Source: Mycobacterium sp. E1214
GTDB lineage: Bacteria; Actinomycetota; Actinomycetes; Mycobacteriales; Mycobacteriaceae
Reading direction: 5' to 3'
DNA: 64,000 bases
Assembly: GCF_001666755.1 (NCBI RefSeq)
Contig: NZ_LZJC01000127.1
Coordinates: forward strand, 1-64,000
Every line of letters starts with the position of its first letter. Position 1 is the first letter of the stretch. The notes beneath the pieces are model-generated. The model had not been told where the DNA came from, ran no database searches, and was given only the letters and a program-made list of their open reading frames with translations. A program made the position numbers and the translations under genes. This document shows positions 9,826-17,892 of this stretch, piece after piece.

Positions 9826-10452
9826 TCAGGGTGTGAGGACGGTCGGAAACGGGCTGCGGTCGTTTGGCAGGTTGGCGGGAAAGCAGGGTGAGACTCCCCC
9901 GAGGGTGGGGGGATATTCGGGCCGAGATGTCGCTTCGATGCTCAGGCTGTAGCCATCGGGGGCGTATCCGAAGCGGTTCGGTTTGTAGAAGCCCTCGCGC
10001 TCATAGACATGCCAGCCCCAGCTTTTCCAGGTTTCGCCGATCATTGACACGATGCTGGTGAGGTCAATGCCGGGAGGGGGCTTGAGGTCGCCGGTCGTCG
10101 AGAATTCCAGAGGTGGTGTGCCGCTCACTTCGTCTTTGCAGGGGACGGTGTTAGTGCCGCCGCTGAAGCGGGAGGTGTCGAGGGTGGTGCCAGGTGGAAG
10201 GCTTTGGAGCGTCCGTCTGAGGTAGCCGATGACTATGTCTTGGGCTTGCTGTTGGGTTTTGGGGATGTCGGGTTGCAATTTCCATCCTGGTGGCGGCGGG
10301 GGTGTGGATTGCATGGGTGGTCCTCCAAGGACGGTGGCACCTGTTGGTGTGGGCGGTCCGAGTGGGTCGTTGTGGCTGCATGCGCCGACGAGCACGGCGA
10401 GTAAAAGGGCGCTGAGGATCCGCGTTGAGGTTCGGCGGCAACGGTTTTGCAT
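9826..10452 (-). CDS. small lipoprotein, possible partner of the upstream DUF1023 hydrolase (LppJ-like arrangement)
   Basis: A 208-residue lipoprotein: basic N-terminus, hydrophobic segment and lipobox LVGAC with Cys25, then a proline-rich linker and a folded domain containing two cysteines (VPCKDE, VSPCFPAN). ATG at 10452 is preceded by GGGAGGGTGAG. It begins 5 bases after the stop of the DUF1023 gene, so the two are probably one transcript. M. tuberculosis has a similar hydrolase-lipoprotein order at Rv2079-lppJ (recalled). The 'WKSWGWHVYE...GYSLSIEA' region resembles domains of small mycobacterial lipoproteins of unknown function. An immunity or chaperone role for the neighbour is only a hypothesis. 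Confidence 0.75.
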   Translation of the reverse strand: MQNRCRRTSTRILSALLLAVLVGACSHNDPLGPPTPTGATVLGGPPMQSTPPPPPGWKLQPDIPKTQQQAQDIVIGYLRRTLQSLPPGTTLDTSRFSGGTNTVPCKDEVSGTPPLEFSTTGDLKPPPGIDLTSIVSMIGETWKSWGWHVYEREGFYKPNRFGYAPDGYSLSIEATSRPEYPPTLGGVSPCFPANLPNDRSPFPTVLTP

Positions 10453-10457
10453 AGGCC

Positions 10458-12221
10458 TCACCCTCCCCCGTCGTTGGGGATGACTTGGGGTGGTGTCACG
10501 CCGGCAATCACGGCGCCCATGTTGCGTAGTGCTGGGTTGTCGTAGTCCCAGTAGCTGCTGTGGGCGGCGATGCTGGGAGTTAGACCGAGGTCGTCGCTGC
10601 TCGAGCCGGGCGCCGCCCACAGTCGGGTGGCGCCGAAGTCACTGGCTGTCGGGTCGTGCCCAAGGGTCTTGTCGGTGACCAGGCCGATGATGTCGTTGCG
10701 TGCCCTGATGGCGTAGACGTGCGCGCCGGGGTCGAGGCTCATATCGCCGGCGTGGTGAACGAGCATCCCTGGGCTGCCAACTGCGATGACGTTGTTTACG
10801 TCGAGGTGATGGCCGCCGCCGGCCGCCGCGCCGACCTGGGTGGAGCCGTAGCTGTGCCCGATTACGGTGTCGGTCGACGGAGCGCCGACGTGGGAGGCGC
10901 GCAGTCCGCTTTCAAAGTCGTCGAGGCCTTGGGCGCCGGCGTGGGCGGGACCGGGAGAAGCGGCTTCGAAGACATTCATAGGTCGGTCATATCCCATCCA
11001 GGTGGTGACTGCGACGTCGCCTGGCTTGAGGGTGGGGTCGGCGCGCAGCGCGGCACCATACATGGCCAATGATTTGCCGTCGGCCCCTTCGAATGTGGTG
11101 AGGTCTTGGCCGGTACCGGGGACCAGGATGGCGTTGCGTGTGGCGTAGTCGGGATTTCCGATGGCTACCGCCGCGTGGCCTTTGTCGTCAATGAGGCCGA
11201 GGTAGCGCTTTTGTCCGTCCGTGCGGTCGAGGGTCTTCTGCACCGTCTGGTAGCCCTGCAGGCTGTGTCTGGCTGCGAGCAGTTGAGGCTGTAGGGCGTT
11301 CAGTTCGTCGGTGGTGGCCTTGCTGTGGTCACCCATGTACAGCTTGTTCAGCAGGTCGTTGACGCGGTTCTGCATGCGGTCGACGTCGGCCTGGGTGTGC
11401 TGCTCCAGATCGTTGAGCTCCAACCGGTTGTAGTGGTCTTTGCCCAGGTGATCCGGGGGATCCCACGGCATGCCCGGATGGTTGCCGATGAACGGATTCT
11501 GGTGGAATTCTGCATCTTTCTGTTCCGGTGTGAGCGCATCCCACGTCTGAGCGAATTGTTTCGGGTCGTCGGGCAGCGGCGGCGCCGTCTCCTTCGGCCC
11601 GTCCACTGCCGCGATGTTCGTCGGGTCGTAGCCGTCGGCTTTCAGGGTGGTCAATGCTTTCTGCAGAGTGTCGGAGTAGCCGTCCCGCGTTGCTTGCAAG
11701 TGGTGCAACGCACCTCGAGTCTCGTTCCCGGCGGCGGTTTTAAGGGCCCTGATGATCGTGCGCACCTCGTTCTGGGTTGCCTCGTCGGGGTGGTCCCGGG
11801 CATCCCGCATCGCCAGATCGATGTAGTGATCGAGCCTCTCCAACTCGCTCTCTAGGCTGGCGATCTCCTTGGCGCCTTCCTGCTGAGCGGTCGCCAACGA
11901 CGCTGCGATGGTTTCCAGGTCGGCGCCGATCTTCGGCAATTGCTCCGATAGCGCTCCAAGGGATTTGGTTAACCGTTGCACTTCGGCGGCATCGTTGATG
12001 GGGTGATCACCGTTTTGGTGATTCCACGCCGCGTCGAAGCGTTTGCGCGCCTGGTCGAACGTAGCGTCGGCCTCCGCGGTTTTCCGGCCGGCGCCGTGGA
12101 ACGCGTTCGCCAGACTCGAAATTTGAGAAGGGCTCCCGGCCTGCAGGCTCCGATTGACCTCCCAAGGATCACCGCCGGCCGCGGCGATCAGATCGCCGAC
12201 GCTCAACCATTTCAGCTGCAC
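10458..12221 (-). CDS. DUF1023 alpha/beta hydrolase with helical (WXG100-like) N-terminal half
   Basis: A 587-residue protein. Residues 1-~330 are almost wholly helical and heptad-rich and resemble ESX/type VII-linked or polymorphic-toxin N-terminal modules. There is no classical signal peptide. Residues ~340-587 are a DUF1023 alpha/beta hydrolase with the nucleophile elbow GHSYG (Ser457), a loop DKGHAAVAIGNPDYATRNAI typical of the family, and a late His in IAAHSSYW as candidate catalytic base. Likely an esterase or lipase; the substrate is unknown. A lipoprotein gene follows after 5 bases. Base composition is less GC-rich than flanking core genes, consistent with acquisition. Confidence 0.85.
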   Translation of the reverse strand: MQLKWLSVGDLIAAAGGDPWEVNRSLQAGSPSQISSLANAFHGAGRKTAEADATFDQARKRFDAAWNHQNGDHPINDAAEVQRLTKSLGALSEQLPKIGADLETIAASLATAQQEGAKEIASLESELERLDHYIDLAMRDARDHPDEATQNEVRTIIRALKTAAGNETRGALHHLQATRDGYSDTLQKALTTLKADGYDPTNIAAVDGPKETAPPLPDDPKQFAQTWDALTPEQKDAEFHQNPFIGNHPGMPWDPPDHLGKDHYNRLELNDLEQHTQADVDRMQNRVNDLLNKLYMGDHSKATTDELNALQPQLLAARHSLQGYQTVQKTLDRTDGQKRYLGLIDDKGHAAVAIGNPDYATRNAILVPGTGQDLTTFEGADGKSLAMYGAALRADPTLKPGDVAVTTWMGYDRPMNVFEAASPGPAHAGAQGLDDFESGLRASHVGAPSTDTVIGHSYGSTQVGAAAGGGHHLDVNNVIAVGSPGMLVHHAGDMSLDPGAHVYAIRARNDIIGLVTDKTLGHDPTASDFGATRLWAAPGSSSDDLGLTPSIAAHSSYWDYDNPALRNMGAVIAGVTPPQVIPNDGGG

Positions 12222-12620
12222 CGCACCTGCTGCGGCGAGCCCGCTCTAACGTGCATCACCGCCCCCTCAATCAAAGCGTCCGAACAGTACTTCCGCCAAG
12301 GGACGGTCAAGTCACCAACAACTGAACACGATCAGCTGGTAATCAGTGACTCGGCCGACCCGGTCCTCGAGTCAGCAACGTGCAGTTTTGAGGCAAAGTC
12401 ACTATTTCGAATCTACTCTCGGTCGGCTTCCAGATCCGAATGATGTGATTCTTGTCGGTATCACCGATGAGCATTCCATTGACAGTCGGATCGCGGGGGG
12501 CGGCGCATGCTGATCGTCTTCTTGATTGCGCGTAAACACTGCTGGCTTCTGCGACTCAGGTCGAACCAAAGTGAAAAAATTAGTCCGACAATCAATCAAA
12601 AACCGTAGAACCCGTAGTGC
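12222..12620. other. low-GC intergenic region with decayed coding sequence
   Basis: A 399-base stretch clearly richer in A and T than the rest. On the minus strand between about 12520 and 12385 one frame reads protein-like sequence (PTVNGMLIGDTDKNHIIRIW, then KPTESRF) up to a TGA, but no plausible start or family match was found. I read it as the tail of a decayed gene. It also holds the upstream region of the DUF1023 gene. Confidence 0.4.
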
Positions 12621-12971
12621 TCACCATGGGGCGGTACCGGTCGGTAGCGGTCGGTATCCGTCGGGGACTGGCAGCGGGTTTCTCCCGTCGTACACGCCCG
12701 GACTATGGATGTGCGGGAAGCCGTCCTTGCCGTCGCCGCCGAGCGCAATACCTGTGCCGGGAATCGTCACATCGAGGTCGTCTTGCTGGCCGGAGTTGAT
12801 GCCCTCCATGACGGGTTTGGTGGCCGGCCCGTCGATATGCGGTCCATTGCCGCCCCACTGGTCCAACGGCGCGCCGCCCGGACCGAAATGCGCATCTTGC
12901 GCCCAAATTCCAGCCGGATCATATCCATCTTTGGCGAGGGTGGCTTGACCGCGGGGGAATCGACGAGACAC
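12621..12971 (-). pseudogene. fragment related to the neighbouring DUF1023 protein
   Basis: A 116-codon frame. Its start, QATLAKDGYDPAGIW, lines up with KALTTLKADGYDPTNIA in the middle of the adjacent DUF1023 protein. The rest is glycine/proline/aspartate-rich and ends DGYRPLPTGTAPW. It therefore looks like the linker part of a paralogue that has lost both the helical N-terminus and the hydrolase. A GTG at 12971 has AGAGGGGA upstream, so expression of a short product cannot be excluded. The pairing with the intact neighbour suggests a duplicated and partly lost effector gene. Confidence 0.45.
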
Positions 12972-13101
12972 TTGCAAAGTCCCCTCTCACTTGAGATTTC
13001 AGCAAGCGGAGAACTGTCATGCAGCAGTGGCTAATAACACCGGGATAACACCGGCGCTGCTTCGCGGGCTAGATACCGTACGTTACCTGCGACATCAAAA
13101 G

Positions 13102-13173
13102 TGGTCCCGGCTGGGATCGAACCAGCGACCTTCCGCGTGTGAAGCGGACGCTCTCCCACTGAGCCACGGGACC
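13102..13173 (-). tRNA. tRNA-Val (anticodon CAC)
   Basis: Minus-strand cloverleaf: acceptor GGTCCCG pairs with CGGGACC, D-arm GCTC...GAGC, anticodon stem TCCGC/GCGGA with loop TTCACAC giving anticodon CAC (valine, GTG codons), and T-arm GGTTCGATCC. The 3' CCA is not encoded. It is the gene next to the lower-GC segment and points toward it. Confidence 0.95.
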
Positions 13174-13355
13174 GGCGCGCCAGAGGCGAACGACGTCGAA
13201 GACTAGCACGAGCCAGTCCCCGACAATACCTGCCCGACACCGGGACCGGCGCGCGCGATAGCCTTGCAGCCGCAACGCACCCAGAGATTTGTAAGTGCCC
13301 GCTCGGGTGGACTATCGTCGTCCTTCGCACCGGGCGACGATCTCGCCCGTTGCGC

Positions 13356-13428
13356 GCGGATGTAGCGCAGTTGGTAGCGCATCACCTTGCCAAGGTGAGG
13401 GTCGCGGGTTCGAATCCCGTCATCCGCT
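13356..13428 (+). tRNA. tRNA-Gly (anticodon GCC)
   Basis: Acceptor GCGGATG pairs with CATCCGC. The anticodon stem TCACC/GGTGA encloses loop TTGCCAA, anticodon GCC. The T-loop GGTTCGAATCC is intact. CCA is not encoded. First of three plus-strand tRNA genes. Confidence 0.96.
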
Positions 13429-13462
13429 CGAAGGTGCAAGAGGTAAGTGGCATCAATCCCAC

Positions 13463-13533
13463 GGTGGAGTGGCCGAGTGGTGAGGCAACGGCCTGCAAAG
13501 CCGTGCACACGGGTTCGATTCCCGTCTCCACCT
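13463..13533 (+). tRNA. tRNA-Cys (anticodon GCA)
   Basis: Acceptor GGTGGAG pairs with CTCCACC. Anticodon stem ACGGC/GCCGT encloses loop CTGCAAA, anticodon GCA. T-arm CGGGTTCGATTCCCG. It lies 34 bases after tRNA-Gly, probably co-transcribed. Confidence 0.96.
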
Positions 13534-13551
13534 CCAGCTTTTGATCCCCCG

Positions 13552-13626
13552 GCGCGATTAGCTCAGCGGGAGAGCGCTTCCCTGACACGGAAGAGGTCAC
13601 TGGTTCAATCCCAGTATCGCGCACCA
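13552..13626 (+). tRNA. tRNA-Val (anticodon GAC)
   Basis: Acceptor GCGCGAT pairs with ATCGCGC, followed by A and an encoded CCA. Anticodon stem CTTCC/GGAAG encloses loop CTGACAC, anticodon GAC. It lies 18 bases after tRNA-Cys and ends the Gly-Cys-Val cluster. Together with the minus-strand tRNA-Val(CAC), two valine isoacceptors lie within 0.5 kb. Confidence 0.96.
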
Positions 13627-13812
13627 CAGTTTTCCCAGGCCACCCATGGTCGGACAGCAAATCGACACCCGAAAGACGTGAATCGCTGCGGTCCAGGTTT
13701 CCGGCGCACTCCCCCGAAGGTGCGACACTGGAGTGGGTAAACGGCAAACGCGCCGGCAGTCCTGGCGCCACGCCCGGTCAGCCTGCGGACGCGGTTCTCG
13801 AAAGGTCATGAG

Positions 13813-15057
13813 ATGAAAGCACTCGGGGTTGCGGTGGCAGCCGCCTTGGCTTTCGCACCGTTCTCGGCGGCGATCACCGCGCCCGACGCAGTTCAGGCGG
13901 CGCCGTGCGCCGGCGCCGGGTCGACGCCGGGAGCCTGCCAGAGCTGCCTGTACATGGTGGCGCAGTACCACATTCACACGCAGAACATGTGTTACGAGGC
14001 GCCCGCGCCGCGCCCGGTCCAGGCGCCGCCGAGCACCGTGCAGGTGCCAGAGCTGCCGCCGCTGCCGCCCGTGCCGGTCGAGCACACCCCGCTGGTGGTG
14101 CCGCCCGGCCCGCCGAGCCCGCCGCCGACCCCGACGATCAACCCGCAGGCCCCCGGCTCGCCCAGCGTCACCCCGCTGGTCGCGCCCCCGAAGGGCATGG
14201 ACGCGCCGTCCCAGGCGGTCGCCGCAGCCAAGTCCGCCCCGGCCAAGCGGATCAACCCTGCCAACCCCCCGCAACCCCCGATGCAGGTCGACGACTTCAA
14301 CCACCAGGTGCAGAACGTGGTCAACAACCACGGCGCCAACGTGGACATGGTCAAGGTCGGCAATCAGGACCTGGTCCGGCCCCGGCACTGGGACTACGTC
14401 GACTACGACGACTTCCACCGCCCGGCGCTGTACAACCCGCTCACCCAGGCCATGACGTTCCGCTACTCCTACGGCGGCGGCTATCACGAGGCGTTCGTCC
14501 CGGCGGGCGGGCGGATCGTCCTCGACGTCGCCAGCGTGGGCCCCTTCCCCTTCACCGCGGTCGGTGACAGCTACCTCGCCTCGGGCAGCTTCTACGGTGC
14601 GACGCCACCGCCGGGGGGCTGGGACAACCCCCCACCACCGGACTACAGCCCGCCGGCCCGCCCGCAAATCTACGAGGACGTCTCGGTCTACATCCCCGCC
14701 GCCAACGACACCGTCGAGGTCGGCCAGGTGCAGGTGATCAACCACGACGCCGGCCAGCCCGCGGGCAACCAGGACACGTTCTTGCTGGACGACTCCACCC
14801 TGGCGTGGGGGCAGATCAACGACTCGAGCAGCAACGCCCAGATCAAGGTCACCAAGACCCAGCCCATGCCGGGCTTCGGGCCCACCGACAACGGCAGCTT
14901 CCTGGTGGCGCTGGCCGGGCATCAAGACTCGGGCCCGGCCGCGCAGCCGTGGTGGCCCATGCTGCTGCGCTTCGGGATCTTCGCCGCCGTGGTGGGTCTG
15001 ATCTTCTGGACCATGAACCGTCGGAAACGAAGCACCGAGCCGACCGAAACCCCGTAG
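13813..15057 (+). CDS. secreted proline-rich protein with C-terminal membrane anchor
   Basis: A 414-residue protein of unknown function. An N-terminal signal peptide ending near VQAAP is followed by a cysteine cluster (CAG..ACQSC..CY), then about 100 residues very rich in proline (roughly 60-165). A folded domain (~175-365) contains DDFNHQVQNVVNNHG and tyrosine/aspartate-rich WDYVDYDDFHRP. One transmembrane helix (MLLRFGIFAAVVGLIFW, about 380-396) and a basic tail close it, so the bulk would be outside the membrane. There is no LPXTG sorting motif. A strong terminator-like hairpin follows the stop. Confidence 0.75.
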   Translation: MKALGVAVAAALAFAPFSAAITAPDAVQAAPCAGAGSTPGACQSCLYMVAQYHIHTQNMCYEAPAPRPVQAPPSTVQVPELPPLPPVPVEHTPLVVPPGPPSPPPTPTINPQAPGSPSVTPLVAPPKGMDAPSQAVAAAKSAPAKRINPANPPQPPMQVDDFNHQVQNVVNNHGANVDMVKVGNQDLVRPRHWDYVDYDDFHRPALYNPLTQAMTFRYSYGGGYHEAFVPAGGRIVLDVASVGPFPFTAVGDSYLASGSFYGATPPPGGWDNPPPPDYSPPARPQIYEDVSVYIPAANDTVEVGQVQVINHDAGQPAGNQDTFLLDDSTLAWGQINDSSSNAQIKVTKTQPMPGFGPTDNGSFLVALAGHQDSGPAAQPWWPMLLRFGIFAAVVGLIFWTMNRRKRSTEPTETP

Positions 15058-15107
15058 CAGGGCCACACAGCGGTCCGGGAAGAAATCGCGGTCTGTCGGC
15101 GTCTGAA

Positions 15108-15171
15108 TAGAGGATCGGGCCGGCCCCGATCCCTCCCCCCGACTCGCGCGGCCGGCCCGATTCTCTCTTTT
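15108..15171 (+). terminator. intrinsic-type terminator after the proline-rich protein gene
   Basis: The left arm TAGAGGATCGGGCCGGCC (to 15124) is complementary, with one mismatch, to the right arm GGCCGGCCCGATTCTCTC at 15150-15167, directly followed by TTTT at 15168-15171. The loop contains a second small complementary pair. A long GC-rich stem with a T-run is unusual in mycobacteria, which mostly lack good intrinsic terminators. Confidence 0.75.
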
Positions 15172-15187
15172 CCGACGTCTGTCGGCG

Positions 15188-15481
15188 TCAGGCGGCTCGT
15201 GGACCGCGCCAACGACCGTGCGCTGTGGCGCTCGGCCCGACGCGACGGCGCGGCAGGGCGGTCACCGGCGCCAAGGCGGCGTCGCCGCGACGCGCACGGC
15301 GCTCGACGTCGCGGTGAATCCACCAGATCGCGGCCAAGGCGGCGATGGCCGACGCGAGCACCACCAGGAGCACCGCGTCACCGAAGGCCAGCAAGACGAC
15401 GATTCCGGCGAGGACCCACAGCGCCTCGGCGATCGGGTAGGGGGATCCGGCTCCGCGTGGCGCGGCACTGAACTGCGGCAT
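15188..15481 (-). CDS. small membrane protein, hypothetical
   Basis: A 97-residue protein with two adjacent hydrophobic helices (about residues 20-40 and 42-60: IAEALWVLAGIVVLLAFG, AVLLVVLASAIAALAAIWW) and a basic arginine-rich C-terminus. ATG at 15481 has GAGG eight bases upstream; an upstream start adding nine residues is possible. Family not recognised. It faces the proline-rich gene across the terminator. Confidence 0.55.
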   Translation of the reverse strand: MPQFSAAPRGAGSPYPIAEALWVLAGIVVLLAFGDAVLLVVLASAIAALAAIWWIHRDVERRARRGDAALAPVTALPRRRVGPSATAHGRWRGPRAA

Positions 15482-15614
15482 GTCGACCTCACTCACGGTC
15501 AGGGCCACCGGCGAATTCGGTAACCACCCGGCAGAACAGTTGGACGCCGGAAATGCTGCCCGGGTTCAGGGCGACGGTGATGGGTTTCACTACGGGCGCG
15601 ACGCGGGCGCACGG

Positions 15615-16013
15615 TTACCCCGAGGAGGACTTCTCCGGGTGCTCGGCCTGGGCCTCGTCTTCGGCGAAAAGCAGGTGGTTGTCGTGCGCGGCCTGCCAGT
15701 GTTCGTCGGCCTTGCGCTGCAGTTCCTGGGGGCTGCCGTCGTTGCCCCGCAGCACGGCCAGCTGGTAGCTGTTGGCCGCCTGCTCGTGCACGCGGGCCAG
15801 CTCCTCGTGCCGTTGCGCCGCGGCGTGATGGGCATCGATAGCGCGCTTCTCCGCCTCCTCGGCCCGCTGTCGCGCCAGCGCGACGGACTCCTTCGACGGC
15901 CGCTGACCGGCGGCCAGCTCGGCGCGACGCCGACGAAGTTCCTCCACGCGCCGCCCCACCTTGGCGGTGCGCGCCGAGGACGTCGACGGTTCCGCGGCGG
16001 GTTGCTCAGCCAT
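15615..16013 (-). CDS. hypothetical helical protein
   Basis: A 132-residue soluble protein, nearly all helical and charged (VEELRRRRAELAAG, then KESVALARQRAEEAEKRAID), with a likely coiled-coil over residues 28-110. It has no cysteines and no signal peptide. ATG at 16013 is fixed by a perfect AGGAGG six bases upstream; a longer reading frame upstream is low-complexity and rejected. The His-rich centre (DAHHAAAQRHEELARVHEQA) is reminiscent of small mycobacterial proteins of unknown function. I do not recognise the family. Confidence 0.65.
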   Translation of the reverse strand: MAEQPAAEPSTSSARTAKVGRRVEELRRRRAELAAGQRPSKESVALARQRAEEAEKRAIDAHHAAAQRHEELARVHEQAANSYQLAVLRGNDGSPQELQRKADEHWQAAHDNHLLFAEDEAQAEHPEKSSSG

Positions 16014-16161
16014 CACTGCCTCCTGTCGCGCGGTTGCACTGGCAGCTCTCAGCGTAGCGGGCAGCGGACCGCCGACAGGGCCATTGCCGCAGCGTGCAGG
16101 GCAAACCGTGGCGCTTGAGCGCCGAGCGAAGCGCCCGCCTCCGTCGCGCAGCAGCGACGCC

Positions 16162-16506
16162 TCAGCAGTGCGCCGCCCAGCACTGTTGCCTCGGGCAGTA
16201 GGTCGAGTGCGCAAGGCTGACCATCGATCCCACCTCCCCGAACGTCACCTTCCGCGGGTCCAGTGTGTCGTGGATACTCTGCGCGATCTGGTCATACGTC
16301 CAACCCCAGCCGATGTCGTCGCAGATGAGCCGGCCCATACCCGTCAGGGCCTCGTCATGGTCGGGCGGCCAGGAGAAACCCGCGGCGCGCAGCTGTGCGA
16401 GGTACATGTCGTCGGCGGCGTCGGCAGTCGCCACCGCGGCGCTGCCCGACAAGGCGGCGCCGATCATCACAAGGGGCACAACTGTGGTCCGCCAGCGAAT
16501 AAGCAT
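16162..16506 (-). CDS. DUF732 secreted protein (copy 1)
   Basis: A 114-residue exported protein: signal peptide (MLIRWRTTVVPLVMIGAALS...ATADA) then a DUF732 domain with the usual 'D..YL..LR..G' opening, a central Cys (LICDDIGWGW) and the terminal STYCP motif. ATG at 16506 has GAGAGGAAG upstream. Two further upstream ATGs would lengthen the signal peptide. DUF732 proteins are abundant small mycobacterial secreted proteins of unknown function. This copy has an atypical Cys-rich tail (CPRQQCWAAHC). Confidence 0.8.
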   Translation of the reverse strand: MLIRWRTTVVPLVMIGAALSGSAAVATADAADDMYLAQLRAAGFSWPPDHDEALTGMGRLICDDIGWGWTYDQIAQSIHDTLDPRKVTFGEVGSMVSLAHSTYCPRQQCWAAHC

Positions 16507-16775
16507 CCGAAGCGCTTCCTCTCTTATCGGCATTGAGATTACGCCAGTCAACGGACTCAACACGGCGCGATTTTGGCAGAATAGAGAAAACGGGGAAAAA
16601 GCAGCTGATCTCCAGTTGAATAACGGGATTTCAGGTCATTTGCATAGATCGCTGACGGGCGCCGTCCGCCGCGGGCAAACGAGCCGCAGGGCCGCCAAGA
16701 GCGACGGCGTGCCGCCAAAATTCAGCAAATAGCAACTGCACCAATGACTTCCATCGACCGGGTACAGTCGCAACC

Positions 16776-16979
16776 ATGAACCTGGTGGAGTGGCTGAGGA
16801 CCCCTCGCTATTTACGCACCCGCTTGATGATGGAGACCCGGCCCATGAACCGCCTGGAACTCGAAATCGTGTTCCTCGAAGTCGCGGGTGGCGACGCGTT
16901 GGTGCGGCTCCCCGTAGCGATGATGGTGCTGCCGAAGAACCCCCGCAAATACCTGCCCGGCACCAAACAGGGCGAGTGA
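16776..16979 (+). CDS. short hypothetical protein
   Basis: A 67-residue protein (MNLVEWLRTPRYLRTRLMME...), with a basic N-terminal half and a beta-prone C-terminal half (ELEIVFLEVAGGDALVRLPVAMMVLP). No signal peptide. It stands alone between two DUF732 genes on the opposite strand. ATG at 16776 lacks a strong ribosome-binding site. A conserved mycobacterial hypothetical is plausible but I do not recognise it. Confidence 0.5.
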   Translation: MNLVEWLRTPRYLRTRLMMETRPMNRLELEIVFLEVAGGDALVRLPVAMMVLPKNPRKYLPGTKQGE

Positions 16980-17040
16980 CGCGGGACCCGCGGGCCACGG
17001 TCCCGCGGGCTATGGAACGGTCGAGGGTCTCAGCCGGCGC

Positions 17041-17373
17041 TCAGCCGGTGGCCTTGCTCGTGTATTGCGGGCAGTACGACTGCGTGGCAGCCCCCACGAA
17101 GAAACCGGAATTGCTGTCGCTCAGGTTGAGCGCGCCCTTGACGTCAGCCAACGTCTGGATCAGGCTGGCGCCGCCCTGCCAGTCCTGACACACCCCGTGC
17201 CCGGCGTTGACCACCGTCTGGTTCGACAGGTTGTTGAAGGTGATGCCTTGCTGCCCCAGCACCTGCAGGAACACATCGTCCACCGCGTCGGCGCCCGCGG
17301 CCGGGGCCACCGCCACAGCGATGCCGCCGAGCACGGCCGCCACCGAACCGCTAATCCGCGCCATTGTGGTCAT
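17041..17373 (-). CDS. DUF732 secreted protein (copy 2)
   Basis: A 110-residue protein with a signal peptide (to about residue 30, AAGADA) and a DUF732 domain: DDVFLQVLGQQGITF, Cys in AGHGVCQDW, and the terminal TQSYCPQY motif. The two cysteines probably form a disulfide. ATG at 17373 follows GAGGAGAAACA, a strong ribosome-binding site. Function unknown; probably cell envelope or secreted. Confidence 0.85.
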   Translation of the reverse strand: MTTMARISGSVAAVLGGIAVAVAPAAGADAVDDVFLQVLGQQGITFNNLSNQTVVNAGHGVCQDWQGGASLIQTLADVKGALNLSDSNSGFFVGAATQSYCPQYTSKATG

Positions 17374-17892
17374 TGTTTCTCCTCAGTACGAAACACCCTA
17401 TTTTTTCCGATGGAGTTGTAGATACTTCTCGAGGCCTCAGTTAATGCGTCGGCTACCAGCCACCCTTGCATACCGGGCGGCGCTGCGCGCGGCGATTGGC
17501 AAAGACGACGGGGCGTCCCGTCGCGGCCCCGTGACGGCCGGGACCGCGCGGCCGGGCGTCACCGCGGGAAGCGCCGCCTCATGGGGCGGGCGGCGTCCGG
17601 CAAAGGCTTATGAACAGCACAAATGTCACCGTCGCCGGGACGGGTACAGACGCCGAAGACGGGACCGACGGCCGCCACATGAGGCGGATGGTGGCCGCGC
17701 CGTCGGCCGGGTCGGCCGGCGCGGCACGCAAACGTCTACTGCTTCGGGGAAACGGTGGTACCGGCACGCCGGCCAGCGCACGCCAGCAATCGGTGATTCG
17801 ACATTGTCGGTGTGCCGGCGAATGGCGATGTTTCGCCCTTGACGGCGTTCTCGGCAGCCGGTCGGGATGGGGCGATTACAGTTTCACAGTTG
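17374..17892. other. long intergenic region, no gene accepted
   Basis: About 520 bases between the divergent DUF732 and deacetylase genes. Frames on both strands are open by chance at this GC content but read arginine/glycine low-complexity sequence without family features. The region carries the upstream control sequences of both genes. If the deacetylase starts at GTG 17812 the gap is 80 bases shorter. Confidence 0.5.

Noticed and set aside
12402..12599. A 65-codon minus-strand frame in the A/T-rich gap
   Set aside because: No ribosome-binding site, unrecognised sequence, and another frame in the same stretch looks more protein-like; treated as decayed DNA.
13102..13626. Search for a phage or integrase at the tRNA cluster
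   Set aside because: No integrase-like gene and no tRNA-end repeat seen within the window; the tRNAs themselves are intact.
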